DNA of 64,000 nt from Stromatinia cepivora (GCA_014898415.1 RCTD01000029.1:186001-250000); one strand, 5' to 3'. Positions 39,029 through 51,902 are shown, numbered from the stretch's first letter. Notes: generated by a model not told the origin, from the sequence alone. Made by a program: numbers and translations.

Positions 39029-40413
39029 ATGGCGGGGTTACTGGAGCTTCCGTTTAATATATTGGGGGAATTGTTGGAGGTAGTGAGGAGTACTCCGAAT
39101 CATATATTATTGTTGGCATTTGTAGGATTAGTGGGTTTGGGATTGGGTTGTGTGAGTTTATTTTCTTTTTTATTCTGGGGAGTGCATTTTCTTCGTGGTT
39201 GGCTCTGCGATGAGGGTTGGATTTGGTCTTTTGGAGACTCTTGCTAATGTGATACTTATAGATATACGTATTTCTATTACTGGTCGCGCCAGTCCCAAGA
39301 CCACCCTACCCATCAGAAAAATCATACACAACAACCACTCCTTCCGGAACCACAGAAAATAAACCCCTAAGCTGCTGGTATGACAGTTGGGTCGCGCATC
39401 GCGAAGCCTCTGTTTCAAAAACAAGCCCCTCTTCAGAAAACGATATCAGTACCGGATTCATCGAACCCGCCTCAATAGAAATGAGTCTCGTAGTCCCAGC
39501 CTACAACGAAGAAGAACGACTAACCGGCATGCTGGAAGAAGCTGTATCCGTTCTAGATAATAAATATGGACGGATTCCTAAAGGAAAAGGAACAGGAACA
39601 GGCTATGAAATCTTACTCGTAAATGATGGGAGTAAAGATAAAACAGTACAAGTCGCATTAGATTTCTCGAGGAAAAATAATCTGCATGATATTTTGAGGA
39701 TAGTGACTTTAGAAGAGAATCGAGGGAAGGGAGGTGCGGTTACGCATGGGATGAGACATGTGAGGGGTGAATATGCGGTATTTGCTGATGCGGATGGTGC
39801 GAGTCGGTTCACGGATTTGGGAAAATTGGTTGAGGGGGCGAAGAAAGTGATGGATTCTGAAGGGAGGGCTGTTGCGGTAGGAAGTAGAGCTTGGTTAGTT
39901 GGAAGTGAGGCGGTGGTTAAGGTATTTCTCTCTTCTATTTTCTCATCCCTCTGTTTGCCATGCATCAAATCCCCAAATCATCTTCACCATCATAAATACC
40001 CACAAAAATACTGACAAAATCAGCGCTCCGCTCTTCGCAACGCTCTAATGCATTCTTTCCATCTCCTCCTCCGTCTCCTCACTCCACCCGCTACATCCCG
40101 CATACGCGATACACAATGCGGATTTAAACTTTTTACACGAGCGGCTCTGCCTCATATTATTCCGTACATGCATGCTGAGGGATGGATCTTTGATGTTGAA
40201 ATGCTTATGTTGGCTGAGAGTGCACCGCGGGTTGGGGGTGATGGTGGAGCGGATGGAAATGGGAAAGGAGGAATAAAAGTCTCGGAACAAGCAATTGGTT
40301 GGCAGGAAGTAGGTGGTAGTAAGTTGAATGTTATGTGGGATAGTTTGGGGATGGCGTGGGGGTTGGCGGTTTTGAGGGGGGCGTGGGGGATGGGGGTTTG
40401 GAGGAGGAGGTGA
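39029..40413 (+). CDS. alg5: Dolichyl-phosphate beta-glucosyltransferase (ALG5)
   Basis: Transfers glucose from UDP-glucose to dolichyl phosphate at the cytosolic face of the ER, supplying the donor for the last steps of N-glycan precursor assembly. Predicted 390 aa from three exons: 39029-39151, 39262-39921 and 40024-40413. An N-terminal membrane anchor spans the first intron (HILLLAFVGLVGLGLGC then IYVFLLLVAP, about 25-52). A family-2 glycosyltransferase domain starts near 116: SLVVPAYNEEERL, LLVNDGSKDKT, ENRGKGGAVTHGM, VFADADGASRF, DTQCGFKLF. The C-terminus has SKLNVMWDSLGMAWGLAVLRGAWG. The anchor-catalytic linker (about 55-114) is long. It is convergent with the TMEM16 gene downstream. 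Confidence 0.95.
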
Positions 40414-41654
40414 GGTGGGGTGAAGCTTTCTTGTTGATCTTGCTTGTAGATTAGTTGATAGGAAGTGTGGTGGTATGGATATAGAGGAAAGAGGAAGATA
40501 AAGAGAAAGAGGAAGAGAGAGGAAAAGGAAGGACTTTGTTAATATAGACCCGGCGTTATATTTTTCTCGAAATCGAAAATCGGAATCGGAATCTGATTTA
40601 GTCATAAGTATATATACATATATATACATACACAGTGTATATAGTATATAAAAAATATATCCAAAATCATGATAGAGTAAATAGGAGAAAACCTACCTAT
40701 AGATACTGAAATATATTGAACCAATAATCTCACTTGAATCTCACTTAAATCTCGATTGAATCCACGCGCGGGACTAAGCAGTGTGTATAAACATATATTC
40801 AAACTTCCAATATGTGAAAGGTGTTAGACGAGATGGGATGGGATGGGAATATATTAGATGGATGGATGGATGAATGAATGGATGAAAGGAAGATAATTAG
40901 AATTAGAATTAGAATTAGAATTAGAATTAGAATTAGAATTAGAATTAGAATTAGAATTAGAATTAGAATTAGAATTAGAATTAGAATTAGAATTAGAATT
41001 AGAATTAGAATTAGAATTAGAATTAGAATTAGAATTAGAATCAGAATCAGAATCAGAATCAGAATCAGAATCAGAATCAGAATCAGAATCAGAATCAGAA
41101 TCATGATTGGACATAGGGGAAGGGGAAGGGGTAAGGTGGATAGGTAGGTTATGTTAGACTGTAGGATGGTAGGATGAATATAAGCAAGTTAAATGAGTTA
41201 AGTGAGTTAAGTAGTACTATTTCCAAGTAACCCATGTCTATCCGTCTGTTTGTAGCTATAGCGATTTTGAATAATGGTGAGATGAAGTGGAGTGAAACAA
41301 CATGAGAATGAAGTGATACAACATAATATTTGGGGGATCAAAGTAAGATGAAACGGGAATCAAAAAAAGATGAAAAAGAGTGCTTTTCATTCCATACCAG
41401 TCCAATCCATTCCATTCAACTCATAATCCACGCTACGCATACATACATACATGCATGGCATAAAGAATACCAAGCTATCAAACCTCCATATATTCCTCAT
41501 TTTGTTAACTCCTCCTCCCCTCCTCCACCCCCCTATCTCCCCCTCCAAATCAACAAGCATACTCAAGTCCAATTTAAACCTTTTGATACTGAAAAGGTAA
41601 AAAAAAATCAATTTCCTCATCCATCCATCAATCAATCAACATCTCATAAAATAA
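40414..41654. other. Convergent intergenic region with microsatellite
   Basis: Lies between the 3' ends of ALG5 and the TMEM16 gene. It is dominated by simple repeats (40805-41103). Long open frames here are repeat artefacts. Confidence 0.6.
40895..41102. repeat. Hexanucleotide microsatellite (TTAGAA)n-(TCAGAA)n
   Basis: About 24 TTAGAA units (to 41040) run directly into about 10 TCAGAA units (41041-41102). All six frames are open through it, producing false dipeptide-repeat proteins. The two halves differ by one T/C transition. Confidence 0.95.
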
Positions 41655-44311
41655 TCAAAGTTCCTTCTTTGATTCCACGGCCCCCATACTGAGCATCGTT
41701 TTATTAATAAAAGTTTTTCCCATCGCGATAGTTTCTCCTTGTCCTCTTTGTCGTGCCCAAAATCTATTTGGTTGTTCGTTAGCTCTTCTATCATGTAAAA
41801 AATGATACCGCAACCTCTTTTTCCCTCCACGCTGCTCCTGCTCACCCACAAAGCAAAGAAAACATACCTCTCCTCAACTGTTCCACGGCCCCTCAAACTT
41901 GATTCCCTAGCATTCTCTTCCAACGTGTTTCTACTAATCTTCTCTCCTTGAGTAATTCCTCCCTGAGAGGCTTGTTCAGCTGCTTCTTGAGATTTCATTC
42001 CTTCTAGGTATTGTCTATTCATCACACGCATGCATTAGTCTCCCAAAAATCAAAAATAAAAATCAAAAACGTCAAACCAACGAAATGAGGGCCACAAACG
42101 ACGCAAACATAACAGGAATAACGTACTTCCTAACCGCAAATCTCTCCTTTCGCTCTCTCTGTAATCCTGGACTATCAATTTTACTCAAAGCTAATCTGAT
42201 GCCCCGTCTTAAGGTTAGATAGATATGTTCCGAGAAGAACATGGTGAGTAATAAACCCCATCCTGTCATCTTACTCGGTGTACCATCTGGACCAATACCA
42301 TCTCCAGAGAAAATGTAAACAAGAGCAGCAGTACTAAGACTACCGAGCCAAGATAAGAAACCGAGAGCCTCGAGCCATGGACCAATAGAATCTGCGCGCC
42401 ATGGAACAGGACGTTGAGTTTCAAGTGCGATTTTCACGGCGTCACCGCGGAGTTCAACCCAATTGTTTACAAGGAATGAGAGGCCCGTTAGAGGCCAGAC
42501 GACTGAAAACAGAGATAGGTAACCGAATTGAATGACCATCTCTCTGAAATCTGTTGTAACGTCATAGATAGCAAGTTCGGCTTCGTCTCTCACGCGGGTC
42601 AAGAATTCGATTTCTTCTGGATGATCCATTTCTGGTGAACAAGAACCTCTACGCTTTGCGGCACGATCTGCTTGAACTTCTTTGTATTTTCTGAAGACCA
42701 TTCTCTTGACGTATGGAACGATGACCTCAACAGCGAAATTAACAATTTGTGCTGTGACGTTTTGATAAATAATCTGTTTCTTCAATCGATCAGGGTCAAT
42801 TTGAAATCCGGCTTTTGGTACTGTCATCTGTTCATCGTTTTCGGCGAATGGTCTCACTGCCATTTGGAAAATGTCTAGATGAGGAACAATGACTTGAGCG
42901 AATGGAACGTAGACAAATGCTGTGAGGAAAATTGGCATGTAGGATGTTATGAAGTTGAGGACGAAGATCTTTTGAACCATTGCCGCCTCATGTGCTATTT
43001 GAGGTCAGTGAAACTCAAATCAGAATACTAGGTGATGACTTACCGGCAACTATTTGATAGTTCTCAAGATCTGTCAATTTTGAGGCAATTCCTGTCAAGA
43101 GAACAGTTAATGTCGGCATAAAAACAGTAAGAATCACAGTTGGCAAGAAGGTCTGCCTATGGTTAGCTGAATTCTAAGTTTTAGGATTCATGTACATACC
43201 AAATATGTTTTAAATGGTCCATCATAGACTTCTGAAATGAAGATTTCAATGGCAAAGCAAGATGCAATCAAACCTCCTAGTAAGACGGTAGCACAGAGTG
43301 CGAAAGGTATTTGCAGTAACTGACGGCTCAACCTCTTCACTGGCGAGTAAAACTTAATTTGTTCTCCAGTAACAGGATCCTTAATCTCACTGTCGTGTTT
43401 GAAATCCACTCTTTTGCGCTGAATCTTTGATACACCTCGAACTCCCCATTGTACCGCAAGATCCGTCTCTTGTTTCTTCCAATATTCCGTGTAGACAATA
43501 CACCATATGCCATTGACAATGGCATATATCGGGGAGTATTGACCAAAAAGAACCCAAGCGCAGAATCCGAATGCGGCTGGAAATACCAAGAACATGAAAT
43601 AGGATTGTAAAAAGGTAAAATAGAATCCAATCCTTTCTCCAAATCTGTTCTTAATATCCTCTAGATCCTTGGTGGTTAGAAGATATTTTGTGGTGATTTC
43701 CGTAATCCAAGCCTTATTGAATGCATGATCATGGAGGGGAAATATCGACTCGACTCCCTTCCATTCCCCTCTCTTAGGCGTAACCCCGGCACCACCTTCA
43801 TTTCTCGATTTGGTAATTAACAAATAAACCAATCTCAATCGTTCGGCCTCAGTCACTGGTTCTACCTTAAAAGCTTCTTGCATATTCTTTTCCGGTGCAG
43901 TTATTCGAACTCCATATAACCAATCCTGTACTCGCGAGCGATATACTTCGGATCTGAGTCTTTCCGGAGCAGCTTTGACGAATATTAGAAGTCCAAAATT
44001 GTCTCCATTTCGTACTTCAGTCGTTAACCCAACACCATTGACAGCTTCGATAAGCTTTACGAATTGTGCTTCGGCTTGAACTTTGTCTGGAGGGGTTGCG
44101 TTAGTTGTCCGTCAGATTGAATACGAGAACTTGGGCTCTCATACCTGTAGTAGCAAAACGATAATCAATTACAAAGTCGACACTGCAAAATATCTGATCA
44201 GCTAATGTTTTTTTTTCTTTTGAACCTTTCCTTATCTACTTACTCGAAATTTGTTTTCAAAGCACTTCCAAGCTCTGAATTTGGCTCATAAACAGTCTTG
44301 AGGGAAGCCAT
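41655..44311 (-). CDS. TMEM16/anoctamin family membrane protein (Ist2-like, probable Ca-activated scramblase)
   Basis: Predicted 741 aa, close to the length of fungal TMEM16 scramblases. Exons (minus): 44311-44244, 44182-44145, 44086-43200, 43152-43044, 42994-42127, 42014-41868 and 41763-41655; every phase agrees. A soluble N-terminal domain (to about 175) precedes about ten hydrophobic segments. The three motif pairs that hold calcium in the family are all visible at the expected spacing: NFAVE (Asn/Glu, TM6), DFRE (Asp/Glu, TM7) and ELRGD (Glu/Asp, TM8). The family moves phospholipids across membranes and tethers ER to plasma membrane. The C-terminal exons replace an in-frame hydrophobic read-through (YVIPVMFASFVALISLV): donor GTACGT at 42126 gives the more family-like AVRKQYLEGMKS. 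It diverges from the metallophosphoesterase gene. Confidence 0.92.
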
Positions 44312-44781
44312 ATCGTCGAAGCAAATCTGCCCTCAGAACTTTGATCGATTGAAGTTGTCGCAGATATATTGAAGAAGAAAGATATAAATGGGTAAGAGTT
44401 TAATTTAAGACTTGCTCTTTATTATACGGAGTAAGCTTCAATCAATCAAGCCACTAAAACCCCCATGACGGAATCATCGCTAAAATTGGAGATCTTGGAT
44501 TTAACCCTTGTCATTTATGAATAATAAATAATTGAAGCTTGGCTTTGTTGAGGTTAACACCCCACCCCGCCTTAGGAAGCTAGCTACCCGGTTGAATTGT
44601 CAATTCTCAGAGCAACTGTTATATTTGATAGAAATGTGTTCTATTTTATCCTAATCATTGAAAGGCAACTCTTAATTGAGGATTGTCCTAAAAAATCATA
44701 TTTTATCAATTCTTAACAACAGATTGTTAAATTTACCTATCCGCTATCTACTAACTGGCGCCGACATACTCCAATTCAATC
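44312..44781. promoter_or_regulatory. Bidirectional promoter region
   Basis: A 470-bp spacer between two divergent start codons (TMEM16 on minus, metallophosphoesterase on plus). It must contain both promoters. No specific box is claimed. Confidence 0.6.
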
Positions 44782-45819
44782 ATGGCACCCAAACAAAAAA
44801 CCATATACCCATGGTCTCGTCGAAACAATATATTCGATCCCCCAACCCCTCTTGATTCTCTCCTCGAATCTCCACTTCGCACATTGATCTTCTATCTCCA
44901 CACAATCCTCCTTTATTTTCGAGGCGCATCCTTCAAACCTCCTCGCAACAAACCTCCTGTTCGCGTCGTTTGCATTTCAGATACGCATTGCAATACATTA
45001 CCAATTCCGCATGGCGATCTTTTAATTCATGCTGGAGATTTGACAAATGCCGGCACAGTGGAAGAAATACAGGCGCAAATAGATTGGTTGGATCAACAAC
45101 CGCATAGAGAGAAAGTGTTCATTTGTGGAAATCATGATAGTTATTTTGATCCTAAGTCGAGGAGAGAAGAAGATAAGAAGAGGAAGTTGAATTTTAGAAG
45201 TTTACATTATTTGGAGAATAAAGCCATCACGCTGAAATTTAAAGGAGGGAGGAAACTGAAAGTTTATGGATCGCCGGATATCCCTCAATGTGGTGGTTCT
45301 GATTTTGCGTAAGAAACTTGTGGTCCTCTGTGTAGACTTCGAATGCTAATTGTATCTGAATTTAATAGCTTTCAATATCAAAAACATCATGCACCGTGGG
45401 AGAATCGTATACCGAAGGATACAGATATCCTAATTACACACTCTCCTCCTCGACATCATCTAGACATCAATTTAGGTTGCAAATCCCTACTCGAAGAAAT
45501 ATGGAAGGTTAAACCTCGACTTCACGTCTTTGGACATATACACTCCGGACATGGTCGTCAAGCTGTATTTTGGGATAAGGGACAAGAGGCTTATGAGAGG
45601 CTTATGGAGAGGAAGAGAGGAGGTATAGTTAGGGACTTAATACCTAGTTTTGCATGGGTAGATGCCATGAAAGTGATTTGGTATGGAGTGAAGGGAATTT
45701 TATGGCAAAGATTAATGGTTGGTCCAGCAGGTGGTAATGGTGGATTGATGATCAATGCTGCGGTTGTGTATCAATCATCGACGGATATAGGAAATCCAGT
45801 TGAGGTTGTAGAACTATGA
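44782..45819 (+). CDS. Calcineurin-like metallophosphoesterase (MPPED/UPF0046-like)
   Basis: Predicted 325 aa from exons 44782-45308 and 45369-45819 (60-nt intron). All metal-binding blocks of the superfamily are present in order: SDTHC (about 70), HAGDLT, GNHD, THSPPRHH and GHIHSGHG. Together they form a binuclear metal centre. Spacing and the short core resemble the MPPED1/MPPED2 branch, phosphodiesterases with uncertain physiological substrates. A hydrophobic stretch near 35-48 (LIFYLHTILLYF) could be a membrane contact or anchor. Start chosen at MAPKQKTIYPWSRR, with good upstream context (CAATCATGGCA). Substrate unknown. Confidence 0.9.
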
Positions 45820-46764
45820 ATGATGAACATAATGGCAATTGGATTGCTACTGGCAGGTATATCATGGAGAGGACATGGAATAAGATATCACTTAACCTCA
45901 CTTAACCTTTATGACTCGAGATTTGACATGTAATCTTCGAATCTGATACCATGACGATACACTTTATACTCTTGGGGAATATTCTATAATTCTCTGGTAC
46001 TTTGAGATGATAGTAAAGTATAATTCCCAATGTTCAATATTATGTCAAAATAATTTAGATATCTCATCTCATCGGAACAAAACAATATATATCTAATGCC
46101 TGTCATCTCATTGGTCAAGTTCTTAATCGTAGCTCTCCCCGCATCTCATAGGCGGTGGGGGCTCTCCATATTGTTGATCTGATCTAATAAGATACGGAGG
46201 TACGGAGATAAATCATTGTCGAACCATAACTTTTTATTTGTATTCGAATATACGGAGTAATTATCTTTAAACATTTCCTAATGCTACCTAGGTATGTATG
46301 TATATGAATTTCTCAAAAATCATACAATAGAAAATAAACTTCAATTGAACTTCATCTCCAAATTTGCATTGACAATTTAATCACAAATGCTTCTTTAGAC
46401 GGTGAGTTATTCCTAAGTCGGTTTACCCTAGTACCTTCTGTTTCATTCGTTCGCCATTCATCCGAAAAGGCGAGTCTGAGTCTGAAATGAGAGGCTGGAT
46501 ATGGAATTCAGTTCCTCAATGGGGCCTACGTACTAGGTACTAGGTATTCCCGAGGCTAAACTCCACAAACTATCTGCTACTATTAGATCCTAATCACAAC
46601 TATTTATTTGCATTGATAATATCTACACTCAGGTTCTCTTTTATTAGAATCTTTTTGGTATTGATCATCAATCGTTTTCTCTCTTACATATTCTCCTTTC
46701 ATTTTATTGCGGTTGCAATTTTAAAGATACCAAAGTATTTTATTATCACAAGCTAAACGACGGA
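45820..46764. other. Intergenic/promoter region of the flavocytochrome gene
   Basis: No gene seen. Contains CTACCTAGGTATG- and TACTAGGTACTAGGTA-type short repeats (about 46283-46300 and 46530-46550). Confidence 0.5.
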
Positions 46765-48519
46765 ATGGCCAAGTTGACTGGACAGGAAGTGGCAGAACAC
46801 AACTCAAGAGAGTCATGTTGGGTCATTGTTCATGTATGTATTTGCTTTATTGTACGGCGTGGCAATTGACTAATTTCGATATAGGGAAAAGCTTATGATG
46901 TTACGGACTTCTTACCTGGTATGAAGATATATATTGTACACCGAGGAGACTCATATTAATCGCATAAACAGAACATCCTGGTGGACCTAAGATCATTCTC
47001 AAATATGCTGTAAATACTCCCCCAGATATATGAGTTGTATGCAGAGTTAACTTTACAATACAGGGTAAAGATGCAACAGAAGAATACGAACCAATTCATC
47101 CACCTGATACTCTCGATAAGTTCTTGGATAAATCGAAACATTTAGGACCAGTTGATATGGGTACAGTCGAGAAGGAAGAAAAAGAATTTGATCCAGAAGA
47201 AGAGGCAAGACAAGAAAGGATCGCACGTATGCCAATTTTGGAACAATGTTACAATTTGATGGATTTCGAGTCAGTGGCAAGAAGGGTTATGAAGAAGACT
47301 GCTTGGGCATATTATTCTAGTGGTGCTGATGATGAAATCGTAGGGCTTCCCCTTCTTCAATTGCCATGCAATTGCTAACATTAGTAGACTATGCGAGAAA
47401 ATCATTCCGCTTTTCATAAGATATGGTTTAGACCAAAGATACTTGTAGATGTGGAAAAGGTCGATTTTACTACAACTATGCTTGGAACGAAATGCGATAT
47501 CCCTTTCTATGTCACAGCTACAGCATTAGGAAAACTTGGACACCCTGAAGGAGAGGTTGTCTTCACTCGAGCGGCAAAGAAACACAATGTTATACAGATG
47601 ATCCCAACTCTAGCATCTTGCTCATTTGATGAAATCATGGATGCAGCAGAGGGAAATCAGGTTCAATGGCTACAACTATATGTTAATAAGGATCGAGAGA
47701 TTACGAAAAAGATTGTTCAGCATGCCGAACGTCGTGGTTGTAAGGGCCTATTCATCACAGTCGATGCTCCTCAATTAGGAAGAAGAGAAAAAGATATGCG
47801 TTCGAAGTTTACGGATGTAGGATCATCTGTTCAATCAAGTAGTGGACAATCTACAGACAATTCTCAAGGTGCAGCAAGAGCTATTTCGAGTTTTATCGAT
47901 CCAGCTTTGAGCTGGAAGGATATTCCTTGGTTCAAATCCATTACTAAGATGCCTATCCTACTTAAGGGTGTTCAACGCGTGGAAGATGTTATCCGAGCTG
48001 TGGAATGTGGTGTCCAAGGTGTTGTGCTTTCTAATCACGGAGGTCGTCAATTAGATTTCGCTCGCTCCGGTATCGAAGTCCTTGCAGAGGTTATGCCCGT
48101 TCTTCGAGAACGTGGCTGGGAGAACCGTATCGAGATTTACATCGATGGTGGCATTCGAAGATCTACTGATATCATTAAAGCCCTATGCTTAGGTGCTAAA
48201 GGTGTCGGAATTGGTAGACCATTCTTATATGCAATGAGTGCATATGGATTGGCGGGAGTAGATCGTGCTATGCAGTTGTTGAAAGATGAGATGGAAATGA
48301 ACATGAGACTGATTGGTTGTTCGAGTGTGGATCAATTGAACCCAACATTGATAGATACCAGAGGGTTGAGTTCACATACTACCATGGTTCCGATTGATAC
48401 TTTGGTAAGTTGGGAATTTGCTTGATATGAGGAAATGACTCTTGGCTAACACTGTATAGGGTATGACTACCTATGATCCTTTGGCGAACCCTGTGGAGAA
48501 GGCCAAGGCGAAATTGTAG
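46765..48519 (+). CDS. Cytochrome b2-like FMN-dependent 2-hydroxyacid (L-lactate) dehydrogenase
   Basis: Predicted 497 aa from six exons: 46765-46833, 46885-46918, 46972-47009, 47064-47339, 47388-48404 and 48460-48519. An N-terminal cytochrome b5 domain (about 1-75) has both haem histidines (EHPGGPK and EPIHPPD). The FMN barrel carries the family's active-site set: WAYYSSGADDE, QLYVNKD, TVDAPQLGRREKD, LLKGVQ, and SNHGGRQLD with the catalytic His and Arg. It oxidises L-lactate or a related 2-hydroxyacid and passes electrons to haem. Unlike yeast CYB2, the b5 domain starts at residue 1 with no mitochondrial presequence, so the predicted enzyme is cytosolic unless an upstream exon was missed. 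The b5 part is cut into four tiny exons; the barrel is almost intronless. Confidence 0.93.
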
Positions 48520-48769
48520 AATTTGTAGAACCTGTAGATGAGGAATATTTTATTCATGGCGTGGAATTTTTGAATAGAATGACAAGACTTGTAAATACTA
48601 GTTATTATATGATATATTTTTTTATACATGCGGCCATCATAAACGTGATGTTATCACAGTAAGAATCTATTACGTCTCGGACCAAACGCTCCTAGATGAT
48701 CGAATAGCTTCGATAGCTAAGATAGTTTGTGCTTCTTGGGTTTGAACCGATATTACTAATTGTTAAGGA

Positions 48770-49251
48770 TAGATTGTACAGAAATAACCCACAATTCATA
48801 AGTACTCATAAATAATCCATTTTATGGGTTATCTATTGAGATTTTAAAATAATCTGTTCTATATAGGTTATCCGTAGATGATCTGTGAGTTATTTATCAA
48901 TTTGTAGATAATCCATTATTTACGGGTTGATGAATAATCTGTAGATAATTTACGAATAATCTGTAAATAATTTGTAGATTAATAGATAATTTATAGATTG
49001 ATGAATATTTTTTTGGAAAGTTATTCTTATATTCTTATATTAATTTTTATATTAATCATTATAAATTATACAAATTATATAAATTATATAAATTTATAAA
49101 TTGATGGATATCTATAAGTACTTATGGATAATCCGTTAATAATCTATGAGTATTTATTCAAATTCTTCAATTATCTATCCCGCAAACGGGTTACCTACGG
49201 GTAACCCGCCAGAGTTTTAACCCGCCTTGTGGGTATCCGTTGCGCAGTCTA
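48770..49251. mobile_element. hAT-type MITE, 482 bp
   Basis: Flanked by a perfect 8-bp target duplication GTTAAGGA (48762-48769 and 49252-49259), diagnostic of the hAT superfamily. Left end TAGATTGTACAGAAATAACCCACAA and reverse-complemented right end TAGACTGCGCAACGGATACCCACAA form imperfect inverted repeats. The left end has more T/A, as if unevenly RIP-mutated. The interior is AT-rich with degenerate AATAATCTGTAGATAA-type subrepeats and no transposase. Confidence 0.9.
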
Positions 49252-49413
49252 GTTAAGGAAATACAAATTGGAATTAGAAGGTAGTCAGTAGTAGAAAAGT
49301 GATCCGGATCCAAATCCCAATAAGAGAGTATTTCTCTTTATATATAAAGCCTCTATATTCATTCCTATCTCTATCACAGGTTGAAGGATTAAATATGCCG
49401 ATCATACCAATCG

Positions 49414-49563
49414 TGTGACGAACCCAACGAGCGTTTAGAGATCAACCTTAGAATTAAAAGCTACAGAACTAAAGAGAGTATACTACAAAGCTATATATAT
49501 GATCGATTCGAAGCTTAATACCATATTAGCCCGATCGAACGCAATCATATATATCTTGTAACA
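49414..49563 (-). repeat. A2 LTR, 3' LTR (150 bp)
   Basis: Plus-strand start TGTGACGAACCCAACGAGCG; ends CTTGTAACA. Intact TG terminus. Confidence 0.9.
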
Positions 49564-49967
49564 CTACCCCCCCCTTCTGAAGAATTCGCCTCGAATTCAT
49601 TTTAAACGAATGACTTAAGTACAAAATGATCATTAATCTTTTTTTGATAAAAATTCCTAATATACAGATTACATTACAACCAATAAATATACATCCACTA
49701 TATTATATACCTCCTTCAAGCGATCTTCAAAATATTGATTATTGATCATCTCTTTTAGATCCTCATTATCATCGTTTTCGGGCTTAGTAATCAATATAAT
49801 AACCAAAACAGGTTTTTATCGATCTCGGATTCTTTGATATAGATCTAATAGATAAATTTGTATTTAATAAGAGATACTTCTATATTATATATATTTATTT
49901 TATTTGTATAAAAGAATTCTTTTAGAAAGAGAAAACTCGGATATTTATATACAGGGTAGAATCAAAA

Positions 49968-50249
49968 TGTGACGCACAAGAGCCGTAGTAGAGCTGAATA
50001 AACAGGGTCAATTATATTCTTTAGAATCTACAATTGAAGAATTATGGTTTGTAAGGAGCGACTAGATATATATACACAAATATTTATTTGTAAACTACGG
50101 GGTTGTACGTATATATTATTAGGGTCATTATTTTACCATACTAAATCGTATAAATCGTAATGTATGTGTACGGATGATCAACTCATCAATGAATATAAGA
50201 GATAAAAGGTATCACGTGGTTAGCCTTTTGTGGTTCACGATTTGTGATA
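49968..50249 (-). repeat. Element B 3' LTR (282 bp)
   Basis: Starts TGTGACGCACAAGAG on plus and ends ATTTGTGATA, where the partner has ATTCGTGACA. Confidence 0.92.
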
Positions 50250-51902
50250 CTATCTTTCCTTTTGGAAAAGCTCGCCCTCGAGCGTTTCATTTCTCTATTC
50301 CATTACTATTTCATCGGAAACCAGGTTTTGTGAAGGTTCATGAGCTTTAAATCAATTAGATTGGTCATTTTGGTTGATTTGATCAATTTAATGGAAATTG
50401 ACCAAATTGATCAAATTAATCGATCAAATTGATCAAAATGATGAATGAATTGATCAAATCGATTAAATCGTTTATCAATTGATTAAATTAATATTGATTC
50501 GTATTTTCCTTGATTTGGGGAATCTCTGAAAGGAAAAAGTTTCAATAGAAAAGGGAAGGAGGTTGAATTATGGTATAATGATGATGGGTGGTTAATATGA
50601 TCAATTCCGAAATCGATCAAGTTAATCGACCAAATTGATCAAATTAATCGACCAAATTGACCAAATTAATCAAATCAACCAAATTGACCAAATTGAATGA
50701 AATCGACAGGGGTGACGTCATATTTCGTTTTTACTATATTCAAGCTTTTTTTTGCATAATTTTTTCGAAATGATCATAGGTATATATTGCCTTCGTATTG
50801 TTTTGGTAATAGCAGCTCGTCTATTGTATGAAGTTCGGGCTATATACATATACAATCAAATTCTCTCTAATTTGTATAGGTTTTCGATCCTTTCATGATT
50901 GTATACGCATGCATCATCATAAAATTATAATATCTAGTTTACTGTATTAAAGAACACTTTTCTTTCTTTTGGTTTCATAAGTGAATCGTTATTTATATAA
51001 TTATAATTATCCTTTTCGTTTTTATAAAGCTTTATTCAATCAATTAATCGATTGGAAGGATCAGGTAGTGTTGGATTGGCCAGATGAAAATCACGTAGGA
51101 GGTGTAGTGATGTTTTAAGATCGGAAGTAGGATACCAAATAAGATCGGTATTGTTATTAAACCACAAGACTCTATATAATAGGGTTTTTCATACTTTTTT
51201 TATTATTAAGATTTTCTCCATTTCCCATTCCGAATTATTAATTATATTAATAAACGAAAATAGTTCGAATATTTAATTAAGAAAAGAATCATTATATACC
51301 TTACATAATCGATCTGGAGGGAAAACAGAATGAATTTTCATCATAATCAGGAGTTCGAGTTTGAAAAAGCTTCCAAATCGATTAATGATCTTGAATCTTC
51401 CTTGAATTAGAAAGTCCAACTTCTTAAATGATCTTTAAATAGAATAACTTTTTATATTAAATCATATATAATCTCCGATATCGAAATCGATTTTATACCG
51501 ATAAGTATTTATGGATTTCGATATTTTAGTTTGGATATATAATAAACCTTCTTTCATTTGTATAAGAACTAATCTATTACATTCTGCATATATACAGGTA
51601 TCATATATATTCATATCGTCTGTTGGTTTATTAACATCTTCCTTCCATTCCTATACACATTTCAATACATACCTATATAAGGTTTTGTAGGGTATAAATC
51701 CTTCTAAGGAATCATATGGAAAAGTAAATTGTATATAATCTATCATAGATAGGAATTCTGATCAATTGTTTTGATAATAATTAACAAATAATCTTAACTA
51801 CTATTAAAAATACTGATTATAGATCTCAGTTTGATTATCGATTTGAGAATAATGAACAATGGATAATTTGAAATCGGTTTTTAGGATTTAATTGAATTCC
51901 TT

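Noticed and set aside
40799..41147. Long open frames giving Ile-Leu, Ser-Asp/Asn and Arg-Ile dipeptide-repeat proteins
   Set aside because: All arise from the hexanucleotide microsatellite, which has no stop in any frame; no start context or flanking coding sequence.
42072..42126. Reading the TMEM16 exon on to a stop at 42072
   Set aside because: A strong GTACGT donor lies before it, and the spliced product continues with two more in-phase exons resembling the family C-terminus; the read-through would end abruptly.
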